Below are positions 6,492 to 12,025 of a stretch of 12,025 nucleotides of DNA, one piece after another. The position numbers were made by a program, and so were the translations under genes. Under the pieces are notes generated by a model. The model was not told where the DNA came from. It saw only the letters and a program-made list of their open reading frames with translations, and ran no database searches. Source of the DNA: Deltaproteobacteria bacterium (GTDB lineage: Bacteria; Desulfobacterota_B; Binatia; UBA9968); contig JACPSF010000142.1 in NCBI GenBank assembly GCA_016193385.1, positions 1 through 12,025 on the forward strand, written 5' to 3'. Each line of letters begins with the position of its first letter. Within the stretch, counting starts at the first letter, position 1.

Positions 6492-7238
6492 ATGCTGCTA
6501 AAGGATAGGGTCGCCCTGGTTACGGGTTCAACGCATAACATCGGGCTGGGCATCGCGCGGGCCTTTGCACGCGAAGGGGCCAAAGTCGTCGTCCATTCGC
6601 GTCATGGGGAGGAGGCGAAAAGGATTGCCGGCGAAATCGGCGGGGACCATTTCGGCGCGGATGTCGCCAGGTCAGAGGGGGTCGAGGCGCTCTTCAAGCA
6701 CATCCGAAGCCGGCACGGGCGGCTCGATATTCTGGTCAATTCTGTGGCCCACTCTTCAAAGAACGGCATTCTGGAGACGACACTCGAGGAATGGAACCGG
6801 ATCTTGGCGGTGAACCTCACCGGCTACTTCCTGTGCATCCAGCATGCCGCCGGGATCATGAAGGAGAACGGTGGGGGCGCCATCGTCAACATTTCCGCGG
6901 CCTCGGGAGAGCGGGGAAGCGCCGGCGCCACCGCCTATTCTGTATCGAAAGGCGCGATCAATGCGCTGACGCGCCACGCGGCGGTCGATTTGGCGCCATT
7001 CAAAATCAGAGTCAACGGGGTGATCTCGGGTATTGTCGGCACGCCGCTTGGCCGAAAAGACATGGGAGATCGAAAGACCGAGTATGAATACATACCGCTT
7101 CGGCGCATCGGTCAGCCTGACGAAGTGGCGGAGGCCGTACTCTTTCTCGTCTCAGATAAGGCTTCCTATATCACCAACGCTATCCTGCCCGTGGACGGGG
7201 GACGGATGAATTTTCTCGGCAGCGTCTCTCGGGGTTAA
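6492..7238 (+). CDS. atypical short-chain dehydrogenase/reductase (SDR)
   Basis: At 248 residues this has the length of a classical FabG-like SDR. The nucleotide-binding motif T11-G-S-T-H-N-I-G18-L-G20 is intact, N108 sits in VNLTGYF, and the catalytic Y149 and K153 are present (YSVSK). Three usual motifs are altered: NNAG reads NSVA (83-86), the catalytic Ser 13 residues before Tyr is A136 (with S135 and S138 beside it), and the PG after the last core strand reads SG (179-180). The C-terminal VDGG (234-237) is kept. It may be a reductase with a displaced serine, or an SDR used for binding. The substrate is unknown. The start is supported by AAGGAGG, with GGAGG at 6481-6485, 6 nt before the ATG. 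chrA follows 75 nt downstream on the same strand. Confidence 0.92.
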   Translation: MLLKDRVALVTGSTHNIGLGIARAFAREGAKVVVHSRHGEEAKRIAGEIGGDHFGADVARSEGVEALFKHIRSRHGRLDILVNSVAHSSKNGILETTLEEWNRILAVNLTGYFLCIQHAAGIMKENGGGAIVNISAASGERGSAGATAYSVSKGAINALTRHAAVDLAPFKIRVNGVISGIVGTPLGRKDMGDRKTEYEYIPLRRIGQPDEVAEAVLFLVSDKASYITNAILPVDGGRMNFLGSVSRG

Positions 7239-7313
7239 ATGGATGCATGAACCCGTGACCTCAGTGCTCACGATCATTGGGCTTCTCCTTCTGCGCGATG
7301 CCGTGAGGCGATT

Positions 7314-8540
7314 TTGGATCAAGAGCTAAAAGATGCGGAAGGGCGAGGGGCTTCTGAGCAAGGCTCCGTGCTAAAGGTATTATGGGTCTCTGGCCGCTTA
7401 GGGCTCACGTCTTTCGGCGGGCCGATCGCCCACCTTGGCTATTTTCACGAAGAGTATGTTGTTCGCCGCAAGTGGTTGGATGAACGGAGTTACGCGGATC
7501 TTGTGGCCTTATGCCAGTTTCTTCCCGGTCCGGCCAGCAGCCAGGTGGGGATTGCCGTTGGAATCGCCCGCGCCGGTCTGATTGGCGGGTTGGCAGCCTG
7601 GCTTGGTTTCACGCTGCCGTCAGCGCTGGGGCTTCTAGCCTTTGCCTATGGGGTTAGCGCGTTTGGGGAGGCTACAGGCACGGGCTGGCTGCATGGGCTC
7701 AAGGTGGTTGCCGTCGCTGTGGTCGCCCAGGCCGTATGGGGAATGGCGCGATCCCTTTGCCCGGATCGTGAGCGGGCATCGCTTGCCGTTTTGGCAGCCG
7801 TCGTCACCCTCGCTTGGCCCACTTCGGCCGGACAGGTGCTGTCGATTTTGTGCGCGGGTCTCTTCGGTTGGCTTTTCCTTCAGGGGGACGGGGCACCTCC
7901 GGCGCTCCACATGCGCTTCCCAATTCGGCGCAGGCTTGGGATCGCCTCGTGGGTAATGTTTTTCCTCTTGCTCCTCGGCCTCCCGCTCCTTCGCCAAGTT
8001 TCTCCCAGTCACCCTTTGGAGGTTTTTGATGGCTTTTATCGGGTTGGCTCGCTGGTTTTTGGTGGCGGCCACGTGGTTCTGCCACTGCTCCAGGCGGAGG
8101 TCGTGGGACCGGGGTGGGTGACAAGCGAGCAATTTGTCGCGGGTTACGGTGCGGCCCAGGCGGTGCCTGGTCCCCTTTTCACCTTTTCGGCTTATCTCGG
8201 CGCCGTGATGGAGCCCGGGCCCAACGGTTGGGCCGGGGCGATTCTCGCGCTCACCGCCATCTTTCTTCCGGCTTTTCTGCTCATCGTCGGCGCGCTTCCC
8301 TTTTGGGATCTCGTCCGCTCTCGCGGCGGCTTTCGAGCGTCGCTTAGCGGCATCAATGCCGCCGTGGTTGGCCTTCTCCTTGCCGCTCTGTATCGCCCGG
8401 TTTGGACGAGCGCCATCCATGCGCCGTCCGACTTGGGGCTTGGCCTTGTGGCTTTCGGGTTGCTCGTGTTCTGGAAGTGGCCGCCGTGGCTCGTCGTCGT
8501 GCTGACGGCGCTGGGCGGCGAAGCGCTGTCCCGTATTTGA
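7314..8540 (+). CDS. chrA: two-domain chromate transporter ChrA
   Basis: ChrA (CHR superfamily) exports chromate from the cytoplasm, giving resistance to this sulfate-like oxyanion. The 408 residues correspond to the long, two-domain form with about ten or more membrane spans. The first CHR half shows the hallmark LTSFGGPIAHLGYF (31-44) and QFLPGPASSQ (68-77). The second shows VGSLVFGGGHVVLPLL (244-259) and QAVPGPLFTFSAYLG (292-306). The start is TTG at 7314, with GAGG (7305-7308) 5 nt upstream. An in-frame GTG at 7368 would remove 18 polar residues and is an alternative. No chrB-like regulator is present. Gene order SDR-chrA-MOT1 on one strand suggests co-transcription. A fragment resembling its C-terminus recurs at 9914-10018. 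Confidence 0.93.
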   Translation: MDQELKDAEGRGASEQGSVLKVLWVSGRLGLTSFGGPIAHLGYFHEEYVVRRKWLDERSYADLVALCQFLPGPASSQVGIAVGIARAGLIGGLAAWLGFTLPSALGLLAFAYGVSAFGEATGTGWLHGLKVVAVAVVAQAVWGMARSLCPDRERASLAVLAAVVTLAWPTSAGQVLSILCAGLFGWLFLQGDGAPPALHMRFPIRRRLGIASWVMFFLLLLGLPLLRQVSPSHPLEVFDGFYRVGSLVFGGGHVVLPLLQAEVVGPGWVTSEQFVAGYGAAQAVPGPLFTFSAYLGAVMEPGPNGWAGAILALTAIFLPAFLLIVGALPFWDLVRSRGGFRASLSGINAAVVGLLLAALYRPVWTSAIHAPSDLGLGLVAFGLLVFWKWPPWLVVVLTALGGEALSRI

Positions 8541-8610
8541 AATTGCACAGGTTTTGGTCCCAACTTGAAGTCCGCGTGTGCTCCTGCCATATTCAGCCTC
8601 GTCCGATAAA

Positions 8611-8628
8611 GATCCGGCGGCGCGGATC
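8611..8628. repeat. hairpin in the chrA-MOT1 spacer
   Basis: GATCCG (8611-8616) and CGGATC (8623-8628) form a perfect 6-bp stem around a 6-nt GC loop. No T-run follows, so it is not a terminator. It lies between the chrA stop and the MOT1 gene, just before a GGGAG that is the only ribosome-binding-site candidate for MOT1. It could act in mRNA processing or in setting the relative expression of the two genes. Confidence 0.3.
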
Positions 8629-8647
8629 CGGGAGCGTGACGGCTTAA

Positions 8648-9811
8648 ATGATGGCAAGGGCTCTGAAGTTTTTTGGCGGGAAGATCAGGTTTGACCGCAA
8701 CGAGCTTTCCGGTGCGTTCGGCGATATCGGCACGGATTTCCCCTTGGTTGTCAGCATGATTCTTGTCTCGGGACTGGACGTAGCCAGTGTTCTCATCATG
8801 TTTGGTTCCATGCAAATCTTGACCGGACTTTTCTATGGGCTTCCCATGCCGGTCCAACCTCTTAAGGCGATGGCCGTTATAGTCATCACGCAGAAATTGA
8901 GTGGGAACGTCCTGTACGGCGGCGGCCTGGCGATTGGATTGCTGATGCTGTTTTTGGCCCTGACAGGTTTGATCGACTGGATCGCCAGGGTAGTGCCTAA
9001 AAGTGTGGTGCGTGGCGTTCAGTTCGGCCTGGGGCTGCAGCTCGCCACCATAGCGCTCAAAAACTATGTGCCGGCGGAAGGCGGTATCGGATACGGCTTG
9101 GCGGCCCTCGCCTTTGCGGTGACCCTCTCGCTTCTGGGAAACAGGAAGTATCCTCCGGCGCCTTATGTCATTTTGCTCGGCCTGGTCTATGCCTATTTGT
9201 TCCGGCTCGACGTGGGAGGGTTGCTCGGGAGTTTTTCATTCCGCTTGCCGCATCTCTATTTCCCTACGGCGCAAGATCTGCTGACCGGGTTTGTGGTCCT
9301 GGCCCTGCCGCAAATCCCCCTCTCGCTCGGCAATTCGATCCTGGCCACGCGGCAACTCGTGGAGGATTTTTTTCCCGATCGCTCGGTGAGCGTCCGCAAG
9401 ATCAGCCTGACGTACTCACTGATGAACCTCGTCAATCCTTTTCTCGGTGGAATTCCCACATGTCACGGTTCGGGAGGGATCGCAGGGCACTATACCTTCG
9501 GGGCCCGGACGGGAGGGTCGGTAGTCCTTTATGGCTCGCTATATCTCCTTTTAGGATGCTTTCTCAGCGCGGGTTTTGGAGAGGTGGTTCAGCTTTTTCC
9601 CAAGCCCATCCTGGGCGTGATTTTGATGTTCGAGGGTTTGGCCCTGATGAGAGTTGTGCGAGATATGATGGAGTCCAAGGCAGACTTCACCATCGTCTTG
9701 ATGGTCGGGTTGATCGCCGTCGGCCTCCCATATGGATATGTCATCGGCCTTCTGCTCGGCACTGTCGTGGCTTACCTGGCGAAGAGGCAACTGACCGGAC
9801 TGGCAGAATAG
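8648..9811 (+). CDS. MOT1-type molybdate/sulfate transporter
   Basis: The 387-residue multi-span membrane protein belongs to the MOT1 family (a branch near SulP), whose characterised eukaryotic members import molybdate with high affinity. Bacterial members are usually labelled sulfate/molybdate transporters. The family signatures are present: AFGDIGTDFPLV (23-34) and PMPVQPLKAMAV (66-77). It also has ALPQIPLSLGNSI (219-231) and the glycine-rich GGIPTCHGSGGIAGHYTFG (267-285). It lacks the STAS domain of true SulP proteins. Two adjacent ATGs (8648, 8651) are possible. The only Shine-Dalgarno candidate, GGGAG just upstream of 8635, is rather far from either. The chrA-MOT1 order groups two oxyanion carriers, and moaA upstream makes molybdate the more attractive substrate (inference). 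Confidence 0.88.
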   Translation: MMARALKFFGGKIRFDRNELSGAFGDIGTDFPLVVSMILVSGLDVASVLIMFGSMQILTGLFYGLPMPVQPLKAMAVIVITQKLSGNVLYGGGLAIGLLMLFLALTGLIDWIARVVPKSVVRGVQFGLGLQLATIALKNYVPAEGGIGYGLAALAFAVTLSLLGNRKYPPAPYVILLGLVYAYLFRLDVGGLLGSFSFRLPHLYFPTAQDLLTGFVVLALPQIPLSLGNSILATRQLVEDFFPDRSVSVRKISLTYSLMNLVNPFLGGIPTCHGSGGIAGHYTFGARTGGSVVLYGSLYLLLGCFLSAGFGEVVQLFPKPILGVILMFEGLALMRVVRDMMESKADFTIVLMVGLIAVGLPYGYVIGLLLGTVVAYLAKRQLTGLAE

Positions 9812-9901
9812 GGATTGCTAGAGGCCTCCTGATCTCTCAGCCGCGTTTCCTCCTGAAATACTGGTACAGATTGTCAAAGAAAGCTGACGCGGGGGTGAGG
9901 G

Positions 9902-10114
9902 ATGACGGCGGGTGACTTCGGCCTCGGCCTGGTTGCCTTCGGGCTTCTAGCGCTTTGGAATTTGCGCTGGGTCGTTGTCGTCCTGAGCGCAGTTGGAGGA
10001 GAGGTGCCGGCGCGAATTTCGGGTGGCGATTTCATTCAGCAAACAGAAGCTTTGGATCGGGCCGACCACGGGCCAAGAAGTGAGTTGCGACAGGCTGCGT
10101 CTAATGGTAATTAG
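9902..10114 (+). pseudogene. remnant of a second chrA (C-terminal end only)
   Basis: An open frame of 70 codons starts at ATG 9902, and its part at 9914-10018 clearly matches the last residues of the intact ChrA. By my hand alignment about 23 of 35 positions are identical, including DxGLGLVAFGLL, VVVL, GGE and the final RI. Nucleotide identity is lower at third positions, so this is not a recent copy. Where chrA ends in TGA the remnant reads TCG and runs on for 31 unrelated codons. Upstream (9812-9901) nothing resembles ChrA in the matching frame, and an in-frame TGA stands at 9896. A GGTGAGG-like sequence precedes the ATG, so a one-span peptide could still be made. Decay of a duplicated or replaced chrA is most likely. 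Confidence 0.7.
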
Positions 10115-10116
10115 AA

Positions 10117-10770
10117 ATGATGACTAACTTCAGGTTTATTCTCGCGATTCCTTTCTTTTTTGTTTTTTCTTTCTCAGGATTCGGTTTCGCCGCAGACGAA
10201 GACAGCCGTCCATTACTCCACAAGACAGTCTTTGGCATATTTCTCCACGACAGGGGACCAACGAGCGACCGCAATGAAAGCGGTGTTGACCCGAATTGGG
10301 AAATCCAATTCAACGCCCCTCAGTGGAAACTCTGGCAATGGATCGGCTCGCCCTATCCGATGATCGGGATAACTCTCAACTTTAAAGGCGGCACCAGCGT
10401 TTTCTACGGCGGATTGAATTATGAAGTCAGCTTGTCCAACAAATTTACGGACAAAGCGACTTATGCTCTGACAAAGAACCTTTTCCTTGCAGGCAACGCC
10501 AGTTTAGCCCTCCACAACGGACCACTACACAAGAACACGGTGGGCTGCAAAGAAGGGAGCGACTGTGGATTCGGATATCGCGTCTTGCCTCGGCTGGGTA
10601 TTGAGTTGGGAACGGCCTTGTTGAGAAACTACGGAGTCTCCGTTTTTTACGACCACATGTCGCACAAAGGAATATTGCCAGGAGAGAACGAGGGTCTCGA
10701 TCACATTGGGATTCGCTATCACTTCACCTTCAGCAATCCCGCACGTAAAGTTGAGAATCAGACAGAATGA
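10117..10770 (+). CDS. PagL-like lipid A 3-O-deacylase (outer membrane)
   Basis: PagL enzymes are outer-membrane beta-barrels that remove the 3-O acyl chain of lipid A. The family is often annotated as acyloxyacyl hydrolase. The 217-residue protein has a signal peptide (core about 7-24, likely cleavage after FGFA near 25) and alternating beta-strand segments. Family features are ESGVDPNWEIQF (54-65), YGGLNYEVSL (97-106) and the C-terminal active-site block with H180-x-S182 followed by GENEGLDHIGIRYHF (189-203), where E192 or E190 would complete the His-Ser-Glu triad. It ends in aromatic YHFTF plus a short polar tail. C144 and C150 lie close together and may form a loop disulfide. ATGs at 10117 and 10120 are both possible, with no clear Shine-Dalgarno. 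It starts just after the chrA remnant. Confidence 0.85.
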   Translation: MMTNFRFILAIPFFFVFSFSGFGFAADEDSRPLLHKTVFGIFLHDRGPTSDRNESGVDPNWEIQFNAPQWKLWQWIGSPYPMIGITLNFKGGTSVFYGGLNYEVSLSNKFTDKATYALTKNLFLAGNASLALHNGPLHKNTVGCKEGSDCGFGYRVLPRLGIELGTALLRNYGVSVFYDHMSHKGILPGENEGLDHIGIRYHFTFSNPARKVENQTE

Positions 10771-10849
10771 AAACCTTGGTGTCGCGCTCATCGAGGCCCA
10801 AAGGAACTTGCCAGCCTCACACTAGCCCAGCGGTGCGGTGTAACGGCTC

Positions 10850-10878
10850 TTGACAAGCTTTGAATTTGAATGGATATT
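10850..10878 (+). promoter_or_regulatory. candidate sigma-70-type promoter
   Basis: A perfect -35 hexamer TTGACA (10850-10855) is followed after 17 bp by GATATT (10873-10878), four of six matches to TATAAT. The predicted start would be near 10885, three bases before an in-frame ATG (10888) of the small secreted-protein gene. That would argue against the upstream ATG at 10870. The -10 box is weak. Confidence 0.35.
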
Positions 10879-11190
10879 GCCCTCCCCATGCTCCGAAAAG
10901 CGTTGGCAATACTGCTTGTGTTCTCCTGGGTCATCCTTTCGAGATTTGACTTATTGGAGGACTTCGACTTTCCCATCCAGAACGGGGTTCACAACCCCCC
11001 TGAAAACTCCTTGCCAAATGGTGGTCCGGGCGTTGACTTGGTCAACAACATCCTTGAATCAGGAGACCGCACGCGGTTTTCTCACGTTGGACTCTTTGCA
11101 TTACCTGTTCTTGATTCACCCGCTGACGCACCCACGGTCTCCAAAAAAGTCTCTAAAATTCACAAGCTCCACCGCATCTTTCTGATCTAA
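10870..11190 (+). CDS. small secreted or membrane-anchored protein, function unknown
   Basis: The frame encodes up to 106 residues with a basic n-region (MLRK) and a hydrophobic core (ALAILLVFSWVIL), i.e. a signal peptide or single N-terminal anchor. After it come an acidic stretch (DLLEDFDFP), an Asn/Gly/Pro-rich part (NPPENSLPNGGPGVD) and a basic tail (KKVSKIHKLHR). No family was recognised. The start is uncertain: ATG 10870 gives 106 residues and ATG 10888 gives 100 with a more typical signal peptide. Neither has a ribosome-binding site, and a candidate promoter overlaps the first. An overlapping frame (10850-11185) of similar length lacks a signal peptide and looks like a shadow. The gene is plausible rather than proven. 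Confidence 0.5.
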   Translation: MDIALPMLRKALAILLVFSWVILSRFDLLEDFDFPIQNGVHNPPENSLPNGGPGVDLVNNILESGDRTRFSHVGLFALPVLDSPADAPTVSKKVSKIHKLHRIFLI

Positions 11191-11240
11191 TCTAACTCTT
11201 CTTTTCCATTCACACCGCCGTGTTCAAGGAAACGCGCCTA

Positions 11241-11285
11241 CAGGCAAGCTCCTCCTGGAATAAACTGCTCGGAAAATTTTGCCTG
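11241..11285. repeat. widely spaced inverted repeat
   Basis: CAGGCAA (11241-11247) and TTGCCTG (11279-11285) are perfect inverted copies separated by 31 nt. They lie in the 126-bp gap ahead of the 34-residue membrane protein gene. This could be a pair of operator half-sites or chance. Nothing else is seen in this gap beyond the downstream ribosome-binding site. Confidence 0.25.
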
Positions 11286-11316
11286 AATGCCAAGTACGCT
11301 GGAAAGGAAGTGAGTT

Positions 11317-11421
11317 ATGGAAGATTTTCCTATGTGGCTGAAACTGATCATATGGTCGATTGCAGGTTCTACCTTGATCTACTCGATTGCGGCCGTCATC
11401 TACTACGGCCTTGTTGGTTGA
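11317..11421 (+). CDS. 34-residue single-span membrane protein
   Basis: ATG 11317 opens a 34-codon frame ending in TGA at 11419-11421. It has a short acidic N-terminus (MEDFPMW), one lysine, and then an almost unbroken hydrophobic stretch of about 25 residues (LIIWSIAGSTLIYSIAAV and onward to YYGLVG). This is a typical small single-pass membrane protein. The start is well supported by AAAGGAAG at 11303-11310, with AAGGA 8 nt before the ATG. No family is recognised. Small proteins of this kind often act as accessory subunits or modulators of larger membrane complexes. It stands 91 nt upstream of the CNNM/CorC-type gene on the same strand and may be linked to it (inference). Confidence 0.65.
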   Translation: MEDFPMWLKLIIWSIAGSTLIYSIAAVIYYGLVG

Positions 11422-11477
11422 TCGCACTCAAACTCAATTCTTCTTAACCGGATGTATTGATCTCATTCCAGTTTGCC

Positions 11478-11499
11478 AGCCTCTGGGACAGTAGAGGCT
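11478..11499 (+). promoter_or_regulatory. hairpin directly before the ribosome-binding site of the CNNM/CorC-type gene
   Basis: AGCCTCT (11478-11484) and AGAGGCT (11493-11499) form a perfect 7-bp stem around an 8-nt loop. The right arm ends immediately before the Shine-Dalgarno AAGAGG (11500-11505), which is 7 nt from the ATG at 11513. The right arm itself contains AGAGG. The placement suggests an effect on translation initiation, or an end structure of a transcript from upstream. No T-run follows. Confidence 0.35.
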
Positions 11500-11512
11500 A
11501 AGAGGTTAAGGA

Positions 11513-12025
11513 ATGTCGAATATAGGATTCGAAATCTCAGTCATCTTTTTTCTCATATTGGCGAATGGCGTTTTCGCCATGTCTGAGATGGCCGTGGTTA
11601 CGGCGCGCAAGTCACGGCTTCAGGACTGGGCGAACAAGGGCAGTGCCAAAGCGAGGGTAGCTTTAGAACTTGCCAATATGCCTAACCGGTTTCTCTCGTC
11701 CGTACAAATCGGTATCACTCTTATCGGCATCCTGGCTGGTGCGTTCGGAGGTAGAACTCTTGCCGATCGGCTAGCCGCATATCTAACTGTTATTCCGGTG
11801 ATCGAACCTTACAGCGAGGCAGTTGGTCTCGGTGCGGTCGTTTTGGCAATCACTTACTTTTCGCTCGTGATCGGTGAACTGGTGCCGAAGCGGCTTGCCC
11901 TAAGACATCCCGAGGGTATAGCCGCGGCCATGGCGATTCCCATGCGTGCCCTGTCCAGAATCTCCTATCCTGTGGTTCTGCTTTTGAGTATCTCAACCGA
12001 TGCCGTATTCGGCTTGTTCGGTAAA
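11513..12025 (+). CDS. CNNM/HlyC-CorC family membrane protein (5' part)
   Basis: The first 171 codons are present and the frame is still open at the window edge. The N-terminal CNNM (DUF21) membrane domain is evident: a first span at about 7-24 followed by the conserved S-E-M-A and the basic TARKSRLQDWANKG segment. NRFLSSVQIGITLIGILAGAFGG (57-79), a third span near 97-120, then GELVPKRLALRHPE (120-133) follow. Family members usually continue with two CBS domains and a CorC_HlyC domain, about 430 residues in all. They are annotated as hemolysin-like or magnesium/cobalt transport proteins. The start is set by AAGAGG 7 nt upstream. The hemolysin label should not be taken as evidence of toxicity. 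Confidence 0.92.
   Translation, partial: MSNIGFEISVIFFLILANGVFAMSEMAVVTARKSRLQDWANKGSAKARVALELANMPNRFLSSVQIGITLIGILAGAFGGRTLADRLAAYLTVIPVIEPYSEAVGLGAVVLAITYFSLVIGELVPKRLALRHPEGIAAAMAIPMRALSRISYPVVLLLSISTDAVFGLFGK

Noticed and set aside
7635..8657. Long minus-strand frame (340 codons) opposite chrA
   Set aside because: The translation is a low-complexity Arg/Gln/Pro/Lys-rich product, typical of the antisense of a GC-rich membrane protein gene. ChrA on the plus strand has clear motifs.
9460..9915. Plus-strand frame of 151 codons overlapping the end of the MOT1 gene
   Set aside because: It is out of frame with MOT1, its product has the Arg/Gly-rich composition of a shifted frame, and it adds no recognisable domain. 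I also tried to read 9812-9901 as frameshifted ChrA and found no convincing match.
10850..11185. Alternative frame overlapping the small secreted-protein gene
   Set aside because: It has a TTG start, no signal peptide and a Ser/Thr/Pro-rich shifted-frame composition. The 10870-11190 frame has a proper signal sequence.
11220..11447. 75-codon plus-strand frame and its 67-codon antisense partner
   Set aside because: Neither has a ribosome-binding site or domain. The 34-codon frame at 11317 in the same region has both a strong Shine-Dalgarno and a clean membrane span.

Overview
The window reads as chromosomal DNA of a Gram-negative (diderm) bacterium. It encodes an MlaC-type phospholipid-transport protein, a PagL-type lipid A deacylase, a lipoprotein and a sigma-54 two-component system, all of which imply an outer membrane and sigma-54. 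Base composition is moderately GC-rich, and GTG and TTG starts appear beside ATG. The gene mix would fit Nitrospirota, NC10 or deltaproteobacterial relatives, but nothing here fixes the phylum. I saw no rRNA, tRNA, CRISPR array, transposase or integrase.

Left third (1-4924), minus strand. Reading leftwards there is a histidine kinase, then a sigma-54 response regulator whose start overlaps the kinase stop by 4 nt. A 299-nt gap follows, then an operon of mlaC, a DUF4168 protein and a small exported protein. A near-consensus sigma-54 promoter lies in the gap just after the regulator gene and points into the mlaC operon, which suggests a local envelope circuit. A weaker sigma-54-like site with correct spacing lies before another minus-strand gene whose first codons sit at the left edge.

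Middle (5036-7238). moaA (molybdenum cofactor, step 1) is divergent from the kinase and convergent with a small lipoprotein gene, with the two stop codons overlapping. An SDR oxidoreductase follows. It keeps the YxxxK pair but has Ala at the usual catalytic Ser position.

Right half (7314-10114) is an oxyanion-transport block: a two-domain ChrA chromate transporter, a MOT1-type molybdate/sulfate transporter, and a short fragment homologous to the last ~35 residues of ChrA. The fragment looks like the remains of a second chrA copy. The molybdate transporter and moaA make a plausible functional link to molybdenum use.

Far right (10117-12025): a PagL-like lipid A deacylase, a small secreted or anchored protein of unknown function, an unlisted 34-residue single-span membrane protein with a strong ribosome-binding site, and the first 171 codons of a CNNM/HlyC-CorC-type membrane protein that runs off the window. 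With mlaC and the lipoprotein, the window leans towards envelope maintenance and oxyanion transport.
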